64,000 bases of DNA from Fimbriimonas sp. (GTDB taxonomy: Bacteria; Armatimonadota; Fimbriimonadia; Fimbriimonadales; Fimbriimonadaceae). The stretch lies in NCBI GenBank assembly GCA_029866005.1, contig JARXAE010000030.1, positions 1-64,000 of the forward strand. The letters are read 5' to 3'. Below the pieces are notes generated by a model. The model ran no database searches and was not told the origin of the DNA. It was given only the letters and a program-made list of their open reading frames with translations. Of the stretch, positions 35,218 through 45,308 are shown one piece after another; the first letter of the stretch is position 1; each line of letters starts with the position of its first letter. The translations under genes and the position numbers were made by a program.

Positions 35218-36537
35218 ATGGCGAAAATTCCCGAACGAAGAGATCAATGTTGCCTCTGCGGTAAGCAGAAAGAGCAAGTACGAAAACTAATCGTCGGACT
35301 GCATGGCGCGGTCTGTATCGATTGTATCGATCTTTGCAACGACATCCTTCACACGGATACGGAGCCTCGCGTTTCAGGTGCCAAAGCCGCCGCTGCGGCC
35401 GCGGCAGCTCCAGTAGCCCAGCCGATGGCACCAGTTCGGTCGCACTCAGGGGTTCCGAAGCCCCGAGAGATTGTTAGTTATCTCGACTCGTACGTCGTTG
35501 GACAAAGCCACGCCAAGCGGGCTCTGTCGGTTGCGGTGTACAACCACTTTAAACGAGTCAACGAAAAAGGGAAAGGGCAAAACGATGTCGAGCTTCAGAA
35601 GAGCAACATCTTGATGGTTGGACCGACTGGCTCGGGCAAAACGCTTTTGGCGCAGACCCTTGCGAAAATGCTAAACGTTCCTTTCGCAATTGCCGATGCA
35701 ACTGCACTCACCGAAGCTGGATATGTTGGCGAGGACGTTGAGAACATTCTTCTCAAGCTTTGGCAAGCCGCCGACGCAATGGACCCCAACAACACCAAAG
35801 AGCTTTGTGAGCGAGGGATCATTTACGTCGACGAAATTGACAAGATTGGTCGCAAAAGCGACAACCCATCGATCACCCGAGATGTCTCTGGAGAAGGTGT
35901 TCAGCAGGCGCTCCTCAAGATTCTCGAAGGCACCACAGCTAATGTCCCACCTGGTGGAGGTCGAAAGCACCCTCAGCAGGAGTACATGCAGATCGACACC
36001 TCGAACATTTTGTTCATCTGCGCCGGAGCCTTTGAAGGCATAGAAGATTTGATCCGGCGCCGAATGAAAGAGAACACGATGGGCTTCCGTTCGAACCCAA
36101 CGGGCAAGAAGGAAGAAGTCACCGATGTCCTGCAAGGACTTCTGCCAGAGGACTTGCTCAAGTTTGGCCTCATTCCCGAGTTCATTGGCCGGCTCCCAGT
36201 CATCGCAACTTTGGATATTCTTGATGAGGATGCGCTTGTAAAGATTCTGAGCGAGCCCAGAAACGCGATCTTGAAGCAATACGCCCGCTTCTTCGAACTT
36301 GACGGTGTTGACCTGGTTGTTGAGCCTGCTGCACTACGCGAAGTTGCCCGTGAAGCGATCAAGCGAAAGACCGGAGCGCGAGCTCTGCGGGCGATTATTG
36401 AAGGCGTGATGATGGACGTGATGTACGAAGTTCCTTCGAATGAGGATATCAAGCGTGTCATCCTTCCGGCAGGAATCATCGACCACAACGTCCATCCGAT
36501 TCTATTGAGCGAGTCGGATTTGCTGAAGGCCAGCTGA
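35218..36537 (+). CDS. clpX: ClpX AAA+ unfoldase
   Basis: 439 aa. The N-terminal zinc-binding domain has its four cysteines (CCLC at 11-14, CIDC at 33-36). An Ala-rich linker (57-67) follows. Walker A is GPTGSGKT at 135-142, pore loop GYVGED at 168-173, Walker B IIYVDEID at 201-208, an RKH loop at 249-251, sensor motifs, and the IGF-equivalent loop further on. It recognises and unfolds substrates for ClpP, its immediate upstream neighbour and likely operon partner. An AAGAAGG-type site precedes the ATG. Normal length. The poly-Ala linker is longer than in most homologues. Confidence 0.97.
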   Translation: MAKIPERRDQCCLCGKQKEQVRKLIVGLHGAVCIDCIDLCNDILHTDTEPRVSGAKAAAAAAAAPVAQPMAPVRSHSGVPKPREIVSYLDSYVVGQSHAKRALSVAVYNHFKRVNEKGKGQNDVELQKSNILMVGPTGSGKTLLAQTLAKMLNVPFAIADATALTEAGYVGEDVENILLKLWQAADAMDPNNTKELCERGIIYVDEIDKIGRKSDNPSITRDVSGEGVQQALLKILEGTTANVPPGGGRKHPQQEYMQIDTSNILFICAGAFEGIEDLIRRRMKENTMGFRSNPTGKKEEVTDVLQGLLPEDLLKFGLIPEFIGRLPVIATLDILDEDALVKILSEPRNAILKQYARFFELDGVDLVVEPAALREVAREAIKRKTGARALRAIIEGVMMDVMYEVPSNEDIKRVILPAGIIDHNVHPILLSESDLLKAS

Positions 36538-36547
36538 GGTAAGAGTT

Positions 36548-37792
36548 CTGAGTCCAGATGCGTCAGCGCCCACAGACTTAGCGGAAAGACCAAAAAAGTT
36601 CTGCCCGCAATTGACATCAGCCCGGTTTTTTGCCGCGGCTGTTGTCGTTTTGTATCACTACCACAAGGAACTTTCGCCGCTAAAACCCGATGGGTCTGCC
36701 ACGCCTTTCCGCGAACTCCTCGACAGGGGGTTTCTTGGCGTCACGTTCTTTTTTGTATTGAGCGGTTACATTCTGTCACTTAACTACCTCGAGAAGTTTC
36801 GAAGTGGATCGGCAGACATCAAGTCGTTCTTTGTCGCAAGGTTTGCTCGCATTTACCCACTGTATCTTGCGTCTGTCGTTGTTTGTATCCCGTACGTTTT
36901 TTTCGATCCTTCCAAAATTCCCCACGGGAATGACATTGTGAATCTCCGCAATAACCCGCTCTCTGCTGGTGTGATGTACCTTTTGGGTGCCGAATCCCAC
37001 TGGCCAGATGGAGTCGGAAGGCTCACAGTCCTGCCCTCTTGGTCAATAAGCACAGAATTCTTTTTCTATCTTCTGTTCCCCTTTTTCGCCACCATTGTTA
37101 GCCGTTTGAGTAGAAATGCTTCCAAAGTTCTGTTGGTCTTGGTTGCGATGTGGGCACTTGCTTACGCTTTGATGTTTCACTTCGCGAGCTTGTCCCGCGT
37201 GTTGTTCTTCATGGACCCTGACCGAGTCCAGATCATTAACGACTTCATCTTTCAAAGGCCAGTCTCAGGAATTCATGCGAACTGGCCCCTGTTTGCTGTC
37301 GGCATGCTCACCTTCAAGGCTTTCGAGGGTGATCTCTCGCCAGTCTTCCAAAAGTGGTTGCCCAAGCTTTTTGCATTCTTTTTGGTTGTCAACCCGCTCT
37401 GGTATGTCTTGCAACCTCCGGAATTGAAAACAGAGTTGTTTTTCGTCACCAAGTTCTTCGATGCGTTGCCACTTTGCATTCTGGGAATTCTTTGGCTCCA
37501 CAAGGGCACGGGTGCGATACACGCTTGGTTAGGAAACAACAGGCTGGTTCTTTTGGGAGAAATCAGCTTCGCGCTCTACTTGGTTCACTCTCCCGTCAGA
37601 CTTGCTGGAAGATTTTTGCTTGCAAAACCGCTCGGTATCCAAGAAACTTCGCCGTTGTTCTATGTCCCACTTTGGGCACTATCCTTAGTCATCTCTTGGT
37701 TGGCTTGGAAGTACATTGAGGTACCGGCTCGAGGTGCGATTCTCTCATCCTGGAAGCGGCGCCAGACCGCAAAGCAACCAGCATCGGTATAA
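36548..37792 (+). CDS. Acyltransferase 3 family membrane protein (OafA/YrhL type)
   Basis: About 10 transmembrane segments. The N-terminal catalytic region reads RFFAAAVVVLYHYHKE with the conserved His, then GFLGVTFFFVLSGYILSLNY, then FFVARFARIYPLYLASVV, all characteristic of acyltransferase 3. These enzymes O-acylate surface polysaccharides, lipids or peptidoglycan. The start is uncertain. The frame has no ATG or GTG before the conserved motif. A TTG at 36611 would leave only three residues before RFFAA and has no ribosome site. A CTG at 36548 follows GAGG by eight bases and adds 21 residues ending KKFCPQ, the kind of sequence that normally precedes this motif. I annotate the CTG as the likelier start. 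It is downstream of clpX but unrelated in function. Confidence 0.8.
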   Translation: MSPDASAPTDLAERPKKFCPQLTSARFFAAAVVVLYHYHKELSPLKPDGSATPFRELLDRGFLGVTFFFVLSGYILSLNYLEKFRSGSADIKSFFVARFARIYPLYLASVVVCIPYVFFDPSKIPHGNDIVNLRNNPLSAGVMYLLGAESHWPDGVGRLTVLPSWSISTEFFFYLLFPFFATIVSRLSRNASKVLLVLVAMWALAYALMFHFASLSRVLFFMDPDRVQIINDFIFQRPVSGIHANWPLFAVGMLTFKAFEGDLSPVFQKWLPKLFAFFLVVNPLWYVLQPPELKTELFFVTKFFDALPLCILGILWLHKGTGAIHAWLGNNRLVLLGEISFALYLVHSPVRLAGRFLLAKPLGIQETSPLFYVPLWALSLVISWLAWKYIEVPARGAILSSWKRRQTAKQPASV

Positions 37793-37805
37793 TATTCTCT
37801 CGCAT

Positions 37806-37879
37806 TGCCCATTCGTCTAATGGCAGGACGACGGTTTCTGGTACCGTTAATCGTGGTTCGAATCCACGATGGGCAGCCA
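37806..37879 (+). tRNA. tRNA-Gln (anticodon CTG)
   Basis: 74 bases including the encoded CCA. The acceptor stem TGCCCAT pairs with ATGGGCA, and the discriminator is G. The anticodon stem ACGGT/ACCGT encloses the loop TTCTGGT, giving anticodon CTG (reads CAG). The T arm has TCGTG/CACGA around GGTTCGAATCC. The D arm contains AATGGCAGGAC. All four helices form. Confidence 0.95.
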
Positions 37880-38020
37880 TTTTAGGTACACCCACCCGCT
37901 ACAAACTTGTTGACTTCGGGACTGCTCCCAAACCGACTGAGGCAAACAAGGTGAATATCTGATCAACCAGTAGGTCGGTTGCAATTGTGCTTCACATATT
38001 CATAATGTGAGCACGCTGAT

Positions 38021-38505
38021 CTAAAACCAGTTGTTCTTCCCGTCGCCACCCAGGCCCTGAATGACGTTTAGCTGTCCATTATGGTAATTGGTATGGATCG
38101 CTACAAACTGGGCGACCCAGTAGGCTGGTTTTTCACCGAAGAAGGACTGCCGAGGCGCAAGCATATCTTCGTCAGACATACCGTTCACAATCTCACGCAC
38201 TTCCGCGATGGATGCCTTGAAAGCTACCAGAGCTTCCTGATGAGTCAACGACGAGGGAGCGATGACGAACTTGTTTTCATCTTGTTGTTGCTCGCTAAAC
38301 AACGGATTTGGGTCTTCGCCGCGCAGTTGGCAGGCGATTCCCCGATTCACAACTGTCACTTCGTGCACATATCGATCGGCCTTCGCGCCGCGCCGCCAGG
38401 AGAGTACATCACCTGTTCCTCAGAGAGGAGTTCAAGATCCTGTGCAAAAAAGCCGCCCATGGAGTCGAGTAGCTGTAAAGTGCACTGTTTAATCGATGTA
38501 GACAA
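38021..38505 (-). pseudogene. DinB-like protein gene split by a single-base frameshift
   Basis: Two minus-strand frames together make one DinB/YfiT-like four-helix protein. The N-terminal part (about 38373-38505, TTG start) reads STSIKQCTLQLLDSMGG ... FFAQDLELLSEEQ ... SPGGAARRPID and then hits TGA. The C-terminal part (38021-38368) continues HEVTVVNRGIACQLRGEDP ... and later AIHTNYHNGQLNVIQ with the His pattern of the family. The junction near 38370 needs one extra base to join RPID to YVHEVT in frame. Either the gene is a recent pseudogene or the sequence has a one-base error. DinB-fold proteins are small metal-binding or thiol-transfer proteins; no specific role can be given. Confidence 0.75.
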
Positions 38506-38527
38506 GCCGGGAAGGGTATCACATTGA

Positions 38528-38539
38528 TAGAGTCAATCG
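38528..38539 (+). promoter_or_regulatory. Candidate leaderless promoter of accC
   Basis: TAGAGT, six bases (CAATCG), then the ATG at 38540. No Shine-Dalgarno site precedes the start and no -35 is evident. Confidence 0.45.
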
Positions 38540-40054
38540 ATGAAGATTAGAAAGCTGCTAGTTGCAAACCGAGGAGAGATTGCGGTTCGGGTGTTTCGCA
38601 CAGCGCGGGCAATGGGAATCCCGACTGTAGCCGTGTACTCCGAGGCAGATAAAGACGCGATTCATGTGACCTTAGCAGATGAGGCAATCTTTATCGGAGA
38701 TTCAGCACCGTCCGAAAGTTATCTTCGTATTGATGCGATTTTGGATGCCTGCGCGCAAACCGGAGCTGACGCAGTTCACCCCGGCTACGGCTTTCTTTCC
38801 GAGCGAGACGAATTCAGTGAAGCTTGTGAAGCGGCAGGGATCAGATTTCTTGGTCCACCGGCAATAGCGATGCGACGCCTTGGCGGAAAAATTGAGGCAA
38901 AAACTCTTGCCGTTGAAAGTGGAGTACCGATTACGCCGGGTTTCTTTGAACCTGGCGCTTCAGATTTTGCTCTCCGGGAGGCGGCAGAGCAGATTGGCTA
39001 TCCAGTGATGCTAAAGGCGTCGGCGGGCGGTGGGGGACGCGGAATGAGAATTGTCCGGTCTCCTGAAGAGTTTGCGGACGCGCTCGCCCTCGCCAAAGAT
39101 GAAGCAGCTAAAGGATTCGGCGATGACGCGATGATGGTCGAAAAGCTCGTCGTCGATCCTCGACACATTGAAGTCCAGTTCGTCGCCGACTCCCACGGAC
39201 AGGTGGCCTGCCTGTTCGAACGAGAATGCTCCATCCAGCGGCGTCATCAAAAGTTGATCGAAGAGGCTCCATCAGCTCTTCCTCTCAATCAACCGAAGAG
39301 TTTTGACTGGGAGGGAATGCAATCCTCCGTTCGCCGCCTCGCCCTTGCCGCAGGCTATATCGGAGCCGGAACTGCCGAGTTCATGGTAGATCGAGAAACG
39401 GGAGAGTTTTATTTCCTTGAGGTCAACGCCCGGCTACAGGTCGAGCATCCGGTCACAGAAGCAATCACAGGACTGGATTTGGTAGAGCTTCAAATCAGGG
39501 TTGCCCAAGGTGAAATGCTGGAAATCGACCCAAGGCTCATCGAAGGTAACCGCACCGCGATGAACGGGCACTCGATTGAAGTTCGAATCGTCGCTGAAGA
39601 TCCAGCGGCAGGATTTATGCCTTCAATTGGAAGAATTGTTGGTTGGGCTGAACCTCGTCATCCGGGAATCCGATTCGATACCGGGTTCGCGGCCGGAAAG
39701 GAAGTCACTCGCTTTTACGACTCCATGATTGCCAAGGTGATCGCGCATGGTCCCTCTCGCGAGGTAGCGAGGAAACGACTGGTCGCGGCGCTACTCGACT
39801 TCCATGTGCTGGGAGTCAAGACCAATGTCGGATATCTCATCGATGTGCTGACTCACCAAGAATTCATTGACGGCACGATTGATACCGGATTTCTAGCCCG
39901 GGAGTTTGCTGACTGGACTCCTCCGGAGCCACCTCAAGAACTACCCGCTATTGCCGCAAAATCGACCGTACAAACTCGAGCGAAAAGTGAAACAAAACAG
40001 CCTAAAGACGTATGGGGCCAAACTGACGGATGGCGCGTTTTCGCGCTAAAGTAG
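38540..40054 (+). CDS. accC: Biotin carboxylase / truncated acyl-CoA carboxylase alpha subunit
   Basis: 504 aa. All biotin-carboxylase marks are present: KLLVANRGEIAVRVFR (5-20), HPGYGFLSE (80-88), the ATP-grasp glycine loop KASAGGGGRGMR (159-170), EVNARLQVEHPVTE (294-307) and RFYDSMIAKVIA (391-402). It carboxylates biotin on a carrier protein using ATP and bicarbonate. AccC is normally about 450 aa. The extra 50 residues (455-504) are Pro/Lys-rich and end DVWGQTDGWR-VFALK. This resembles the DPW...DGWR segment that opens the BT domain in acyl-CoA carboxylase alpha subunits, yet the protein stops there without BT or biotinyl domains. No accB or carboxyltransferase gene is nearby. It ends four bases before the next ATG. 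Confidence 0.9.
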   Translation: MKIRKLLVANRGEIAVRVFRTARAMGIPTVAVYSEADKDAIHVTLADEAIFIGDSAPSESYLRIDAILDACAQTGADAVHPGYGFLSERDEFSEACEAAGIRFLGPPAIAMRRLGGKIEAKTLAVESGVPITPGFFEPGASDFALREAAEQIGYPVMLKASAGGGGRGMRIVRSPEEFADALALAKDEAAKGFGDDAMMVEKLVVDPRHIEVQFVADSHGQVACLFERECSIQRRHQKLIEEAPSALPLNQPKSFDWEGMQSSVRRLALAAGYIGAGTAEFMVDRETGEFYFLEVNARLQVEHPVTEAITGLDLVELQIRVAQGEMLEIDPRLIEGNRTAMNGHSIEVRIVAEDPAAGFMPSIGRIVGWAEPRHPGIRFDTGFAAGKEVTRFYDSMIAKVIAHGPSREVARKRLVAALLDFHVLGVKTNVGYLIDVLTHQEFIDGTIDTGFLAREFADWTPPEPPQELPAIAAKSTVQTRAKSETKQPKDVWGQTDGWRVFALK

Positions 40055-40058
40055 AAAC
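40047..40058 (+). promoter_or_regulatory. Candidate leaderless promoter of the DUF1549/DUF1553 gene
   Basis: TAAAGT, then AGAAAC, then the ATG at 40059. A CTGACG 18 bases upstream of the hexamer (40023-40028) could be a -35. The hexamer overlaps the end of accC, so it may partly be coincidence. Confidence 0.5.
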
Positions 40059-42968
40059 ATGCGAGTTTTCATTTGGGGAGTTGGGATGGCTGCTCTAAGC
40101 GCCGGGCTATGCCTCCCATTGGGAGCCCAAACTGCGGCTCAGAAAAAGTGGCCGACTTACACCGAAAACATTGCCCCGGTGATGAAGACTAACTGCCTGA
40201 GTTGTCACACCGGCAAAGACTCAAGTGCCGGATTGGATTTGACCAAACCAGAAGTCGTCAAATCCAAAGTTGCATTGTTAATTCAAAGGATGCGTGGAGA
40301 AGGCGGAAAGCCGATGATGCCCTTGGGATTCAAGGCGGTGCCAAAAGAACAGATTGCCAAGATTGAAGAGTGGGCAAAGTATGGGGCGCCGATTGGCGGG
40401 CCAAAGCGGACGCACTGGGCATACGTCGCGCCAATCAAACCTAAGCCGATTGCCCTCAAGGGTTGGGGTACGAATCCGATTGACGGGTTTGTTCTTGAGA
40501 GACTGAAGAAGGCCGGACTGTCGCCAAGCAAACCCGCTAGCCGCGAAACGTTGCTTCGAAGGGTCTATCTTGACCTCATCGGGATACCGCCAACCGTCGA
40601 GCAGATGGATGCATTCCTGTCCGACTCCAGACCCGATGCTTACGAACGAGTTGTAGACCAACTCTTGAAAAGTCCCCACTACGGCGAACGACAAGCTCGA
40701 TTTTGGCTTGATTTGGCTCGCTATGCAGATTCAAACGGATACGAAAAAGACCTGAACCGGGTGGCGTTTCCCTACCGTGATTGGGTGATCGAAGCGTTCA
40801 ACAAGAATCAACCCTTTGATCAGTTTACAATTGATCAAATTGCCGGAGATCTTGTTCCAAGCGCGACACTATCGCAAAAAATCGCTACTGGATTTAACCG
40901 CAATTCGATGGTAAATGAGGAGGGAGGCGTTGACCCCGCCGAGGCACACTTCCTCACAATCATAGACAGGATTTCTACAACATCCACGGTTTGGATGGGA
41001 ACAACACTCGGATGCGCCCGGTGTCATGATCACAAGTTTGATCCGATCAGCCAGAAGGACTTTTATAAGACTTACGCGGTTTTCTCCAACGTTGACTTTA
41101 GGCGTGATGGCGACTACGAAAAGAACCATCACGAGGTTTGGCGAGAGCCAGCAATCAAAGTCATCACGCCGGAAGTTGAGAAACGTCGAGCGCTCCTCGC
41201 GGCAAAAACCATGCTCGCAGAAGCAAATTTAAAGGCAGAGTTTGACTCTCATCAAGAGGAATTCGACCGCTGGAAGTCGGCTCTTGCGACTGGCGATAAA
41301 GCAAGTCCTGTTCGGCTACTCAATCCCCGGAGCAATTCTGGGGCAGTTCTGTCAGTTCGACCCGATGGATCCGTCGTCCCAAGTGGTCAAAATCCTGCAC
41401 AGGACACCTATGAAGTCGAGTTCGCTATTACCAATGAAGGTGGAAAGGCGCTGAAGCTCGATGTCCTTCCCCTTGATAAACAGCCTGTCGGACGTTCCCC
41501 AGGAGGCAACTTCGTCTTGACCGAGTTAGACTTGGTGGTTAACGGCGTACGCCAAGATGCCGAGATCGCCAAAGCAGATTTCACTCAGGAGCTTTTTGAT
41601 CCTCAAAGTCTGGTCGGAGGATCAGGAAAACCAGGCTGGGCGGTTTTTCCTCAGTCCAGCAAGCCGCACACCCTGATCGTTTCCTATAAGTCTCCTCTGC
41701 CCTCCGGACAAGCAAAGTTGACCCTCCGGTGCAACAGCGTTTACGCCCAACATAACCTCGGGGCATTCCGTGTGTCCCTGGTCAGTGGCGAGTACCCGTT
41801 CATCGGTCTGGTTCCAGAAGCCACAAAGAAGAACCCCGAGCTGACCATGGTGCAGTTCGCTCAGTCCTCGCCTGAGCTTGCCAAAGTTGCAAAGGCGGCA
41901 CAAGCTGCTCGAATGGCCCAAGCGAACTACGAGCGAGAAATCCCAAGTGCCTTGGTTACGGCAGAGAAGCCCGCAAAGGGGATTCTCAAGGCAGCCGTTC
42001 ATCATCGTGGTGAGTTCTTGAGCCCAGGCGAATTGGTGAACGCCGGGGTACCAAGCATCTTCCCTCAGCCAGCGGAATCGATGAACCGACTCAGCTATGC
42101 GAAGTGGCTCGTTTCACCCAAAAATCCAATGACCGCCCGGGTGCAGGTCAACCGTTTTTGGGCCCAGTATTTCGGGCGCGGCATTGTCGAGACCGATGAA
42201 GACTTGGGAACTCAAGGGTCAGTTCCGACCCACCCCAAACTCCTTGATTGGCTTGCCACTGAGTTCATGGACCGCAAGTGGAATATGAAGGCGATGCACC
42301 GGCTGATCGTAACAAGTGCAACCTATCGACAGTCGTCGGTCTCGAGTCCAAAGCTCCAAGAAAGAGACCCCGAAAACCTACTGTTCGCCAGAGGTCCGCG
42401 AGTTCGGATGGATGCCGAAATGATTCGCGATAACGCCCTTGCGGCAGGAGGAATCTTGAACCCAAAGATCGGTGGACCAAGTGTCATGCCGTTCCAGCCG
42501 GACGGCGTATGGGCGATGTTGTACTCCAGCGAAGCTTGGATGACGGCAAGAGACGCCGAACGCAACCGACGCGGTATCTATGTGTTCCTCAAGCGCACTG
42601 CTCCCTATCCGAGCTTTATGACGTTTGACGCGACACCTCGAGAAGTCTGTACAACCCGACGATCGAGAACCAACACACCTCTGCAAGCCCTTACGCTCCT
42701 CAATGACAAAGCGTATCTTGAACCGGCGAGTGCGCTTGGCGTCGTGATGTCAAGCAAGGGTGTGGCATATGGCTTCCGTTCTGCCACGGGTCGCAAGCCA
42801 AGTGCGAAAGAACTGGTTGTGTTGAACAGAGCACTCAGCAGCTTCAAGGCGAAGTACTCCGCCAAACCAGAGCTCGCCCAGCCGCTCGGCGGAAGTGCAA
42901 CCACCGCCGCTTATACAATGCTGGGGAACGTCATCCTCAACCTCGACGAAACTATTACAAAGGAATAA
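40059..42968 (+). CDS. Exported PSCyt1-DUF1549-DUF1553 protein (planctomycete-type cytochrome c)
   Basis: 969 aa. Signal peptide [20 protein letters not shown] ... GAQ. One haem-c site CLSCH (46-50) sits in a PSCyt1 domain (about 32-115) that ends [11 protein letters not shown]. The DUF1549 domain (about 140-350) contains [51 protein letters not shown] and [18 protein letters not shown]. The DUF1553 domain (about 675-920) contains [31 protein letters not shown] and related motifs. Between them is a beta-sandwich-like region. These proteins are typical of Planctomycetota and relatives and occur next to DUF1501 genes, as here. They are thought to act in extracytoplasmic sugar or polymer breakdown, but the chemistry is not established. 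It probably forms an operon with the following gene, whose ATG is one base after this stop. Confidence 0.93.
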   Translation: MRVFIWGVGMAALSAGLCLPLGAQTAAQKKWPTYTENIAPVMKTNCLSCHTGKDSSAGLDLTKPEVVKSKVALLIQRMRGEGGKPMMPLGFKAVPKEQIAKIEEWAKYGAPIGGPKRTHWAYVAPIKPKPIALKGWGTNPIDGFVLERLKKAGLSPSKPASRETLLRRVYLDLIGIPPTVEQMDAFLSDSRPDAYERVVDQLLKSPHYGERQARFWLDLARYADSNGYEKDLNRVAFPYRDWVIEAFNKNQPFDQFTIDQIAGDLVPSATLSQKIATGFNRNSMVNEEGGVDPAEAHFLTIIDRISTTSTVWMGTTLGCARCHDHKFDPISQKDFYKTYAVFSNVDFRRDGDYEKNHHEVWREPAIKVITPEVEKRRALLAAKTMLAEANLKAEFDSHQEEFDRWKSALATGDKASPVRLLNPRSNSGAVLSVRPDGSVVPSGQNPAQDTYEVEFAITNEGGKALKLDVLPLDKQPVGRSPGGNFVLTELDLVVNGVRQDAEIAKADFTQELFDPQSLVGGSGKPGWAVFPQSSKPHTLIVSYKSPLPSGQAKLTLRCNSVYAQHNLGAFRVSLVSGEYPFIGLVPEATKKNPELTMVQFAQSSPELAKVAKAAQAARMAQANYEREIPSALVTAEKPAKGILKAAVHHRGEFLSPGELVNAGVPSIFPQPAESMNRLSYAKWLVSPKNPMTARVQVNRFWAQYFGRGIVETDEDLGTQGSVPTHPKLLDWLATEFMDRKWNMKAMHRLIVTSATYRQSSVSSPKLQERDPENLLFARGPRVRMDAEMIRDNALAAGGILNPKIGGPSVMPFQPDGVWAMLYSSEAWMTARDAERNRRGIYVFLKRTAPYPSFMTFDATPREVCTTRRSRTNTPLQALTLLNDKAYLEPASALGVVMSSKGVAYGFRSATGRKPSAKELVVLNRALSSFKAKYSAKPELAQPLGGSATTAAYTMLGNVILNLDETITKE

Positions 42969-42969
42969 C

Positions 42970-44427
42970 ATGAACGAGCGAGACTTTCTTCAAGAAATCA
43001 CCCGACGAACCCTATTCAAAAAGGTCGGCTACGGGCTCGGGAATGTTGCTTTGGCGACAATGCTTGCGGACCCCGCCTTTGCGTCTCTCGTGACGCAGCA
43101 GAAGAAACGGCAGGATCCCATGGCTCCCAAGAGGCCGCACCACAAGCCGAAAGCTAAGTCAATTATCTACTTGTTCATGGCAGGTGCGCCCTCAACCCTC
43201 GATCTGTTTGACTTTAAGCCAGTTCTCAACAAGTTCGATGGCGACTACTGTCCAGAGGAGTATCTCAAAGGTGAGCGGTTTGCGTTCATTCGCGGCAAGC
43301 CAAGGCTACTCGGCTCGCCCCACAAGTTTGCTCAACACGGCAAGTCCGGACAGTGGATATCGGAGCTTTTGCCCCACCTGGCAGGAGTTGCCGACGACAT
43401 CAGCGTCATCCGAACGATGAAGACAGAGCAGTTCAACCACGCTCCTGCCCAGCTCTTCGCCAACACCGGTTTCCAAATTCCTGGTCGTCCGTCGCTTGGC
43501 TCATGGCTTACTTATGGCCTCGGCACTGAAAACGCCGACCTTCCTGGCTTCGTCGTCTTAATGAGTGGCGCCGGAAATCCGGATGGTGGAAAGTCTTGCT
43601 ACGGTAGTGGATTCGTTCCTTCGGTGTATCAAGGTGTTGAATTCCGATCACAAGGCGAACCGGTTCTGTTCGTTCAGAATCCCGAAGGTGTCTCTTCGCA
43701 AATCAGGCGAGACTCACTGGACGCCATTCGTGACCTTAACTCAATGCGATCCAAAGAGGTTCTTGATCCGGAAATAGAGACTCGAATCGCTCAATATGAG
43801 CTCGCATACCGTATGCAAACCAGTGTTCCTGAATTGATGGACATCAGCGACGAATCGAAAGCGACTCAAGAACTGTACGGCGTTGAGCCAGGCAAAAAAT
43901 CGTTCGCGAACAACTGCCTTCTTGCCAGGAGAATGGTCGAGCGAGGCGTTCGATGTGTCCAACTGTACCATCGAGGCTGGGATCACCATGGAGATAGCGA
44001 AGGCACGGACTTAACCCACGGTCTTCCTGAGCTATGCCGCCAAGTGGACAGGGCCGCAGCGGCTCTGATAACCGACCTCAAACAGCGCGGAATGCTCGAT
44101 GAGACCATCGTCGTTTGGGGCGGTGAGTTTGGTCGCACGCCAATGATTGAAGCTCGTAACGGAGTGAAATTCCCTGGTCGCGATCACCATCCGAAGGCGT
44201 ACTCGATGTTTGTTGCCGGTGGTGGTTTCAAGCCCGGAGTTTCGTATGGCAAGACCGACGATCTCGGTTACAACCCTGTGGAAAACGAAGTATCGGTGCA
44301 TGACCTGAACGCCACACTCCTGCACCTCATGGGACTGGAGCACACTCAGTTGACCTACAAGTATCAGGGCAGGAATTTCCGGCTGACGGATGTCAGCGGG
44401 GATGTTCTTACCAAGCTAATTGCCTAA
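42970..44427 (+). CDS. Tat-exported DUF1501 protein (sulfatase/phosphatase-like fold)
   Basis: 485 aa from the ATG at 42970, one base after the previous stop; an apparent earlier start at 42895 lies inside that gene. The N terminus [20 protein letters not shown] is a twin-arginine signal. DUF1501 motifs include [59 protein letters not shown] and [18 protein letters not shown] ... [17 protein letters not shown]. The Asp/His pattern resembles the alkaline-phosphatase superfamily, but activity is unproven. It is exported folded by Tat, presumably to work beside the DUF1549/DUF1553 partner. It converges on the minus-strand isomerase gene with a four-base overlap. Confidence 0.93.
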   Translation: MNERDFLQEITRRTLFKKVGYGLGNVALATMLADPAFASLVTQQKKRQDPMAPKRPHHKPKAKSIIYLFMAGAPSTLDLFDFKPVLNKFDGDYCPEEYLKGERFAFIRGKPRLLGSPHKFAQHGKSGQWISELLPHLAGVADDISVIRTMKTEQFNHAPAQLFANTGFQIPGRPSLGSWLTYGLGTENADLPGFVVLMSGAGNPDGGKSCYGSGFVPSVYQGVEFRSQGEPVLFVQNPEGVSSQIRRDSLDAIRDLNSMRSKEVLDPEIETRIAQYELAYRMQTSVPELMDISDESKATQELYGVEPGKKSFANNCLLARRMVERGVRCVQLYHRGWDHHGDSEGTDLTHGLPELCRQVDRAAAALITDLKQRGMLDETIVVWGGEFGRTPMIEARNGVKFPGRDHHPKAYSMFVAGGGFKPGVSYGKTDDLGYNPVENEVSVHDLNATLLHLMGLEHTQLTYKYQGRNFRLTDVSGDVLTKLIA

Positions 44428-45293
44428 CTAGCGGCGAGGATGCTGGCGCCAAGTCGGATGCCTAGCTTCTCGCCTGCTTCGGTACCGTTGAAGTTCTCGT
44501 CCTCTAGCTCGATGCTTACCGCACCCTGGTAGCCAGCCTTCTCCAGCTCACTGAAGATCAGGGGCCAGTTCGATTCGCCGTAGCCAGGGATGGTGTAGCG
44601 CCAGACGGCGGTTCCGAAGTCGTGGCTCTTTGCGCTGGTTGCGGGCTGTTCCCAGCCGTACTCCTGCAGAGCCTCACGGTTGATGAAACAGTCTTTCCCG
44701 TGCACATGGTAAACGCGATCGGCGAACTCTGCGAGGAAGCGGTGCGGATCAATCCCCATTCGAATCAGGTGGCTGGGGTCGAAGTTGATGCCGATGCATT
44801 TTGGCGTTGCCGAGAGTACTTGGCGATAGCTCTCAGGGGTACAGCAGAGGGCACCCTGGCCCGGCCAGCCTTCAATCACCAGTCTTCCATCGTGCTGGTC
44901 AATGATTGACGCCAGTTGGGTTAGAGCGGGAACAAGGAGGTCAAGATTCTCCTGTCGTGGCTTGGACGGGTCGGCGGGAACCATGACAGCAAAGAAGTTC
45001 TTCGCGCCGTGCCGACAACAGTCGGCAATGTAGGTGGCATTGAGGTCCAAGGTCTTCTGGAGATCATCTGGCGTGTTCGCCATGAGACCCTGCCATGCTT
45101 GAAGATCAACCGAGCCGACTCGGAATCCCTCGCCAACGACCTGTGACAAGTGTGGACGAGCATCGCCACCGAGGTCTACGACACCCAGATTCTCACTCTT
45201 TGCGAACGCGAGCATCCCGGAGAGGTCTTTGAACCATTCCGTCCATCCTTGTCGAAAGCCAATGGGAAATCCGCCGGTGCGCGTTGTGAGCAT
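44424..45293 (-). CDS. Sugar phosphate isomerase/epimerase-like TIM barrel
   Basis: 289 aa, xylose-isomerase-like TIM barrel (AP endonuclease 2 superfamily). Metal-site segments are visible in order: [13 protein letters not shown] with a Glu (about 156-168), [13 protein letters not shown] (about 189-201), VYHVHGKDC (about 214-222) and [16 protein letters not shown] (about 258-273). There is no signal peptide, so it is cytoplasmic. Members interconvert sugars or inositols; the substrate cannot be read from sequence. It lies 15 bases downstream of the cyclophilin gene in the same direction. Confidence 0.85.
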   Translation of the reverse strand: MLTTRTGGFPIGFRQGWTEWFKDLSGMLAFAKSENLGVVDLGGDARPHLSQVVGEGFRVGSVDLQAWQGLMANTPDDLQKTLDLNATYIADCCRHGAKNFFAVMVPADPSKPRQENLDLLVPALTQLASIIDQHDGRLVIEGWPGQGALCCTPESYRQVLSATPKCIGINFDPSHLIRMGIDPHRFLAEFADRVYHVHGKDCFINREALQEYGWEQPATSAKSHDFGTAVWRYTIPGYGESNWPLIFSELEKAGYQGAVSIELEDENFNGTEAGEKLGIRLGASILAAS

Positions 45294-45308
45294 CAGCGGA
45301 TAATTTAC

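Noticed and set aside
37806-38020. tRNA-Gln as an integration site of a mobile element
   Set aside because: No repeat of the tRNA 3' end, integrase or other mobile gene was seen downstream.
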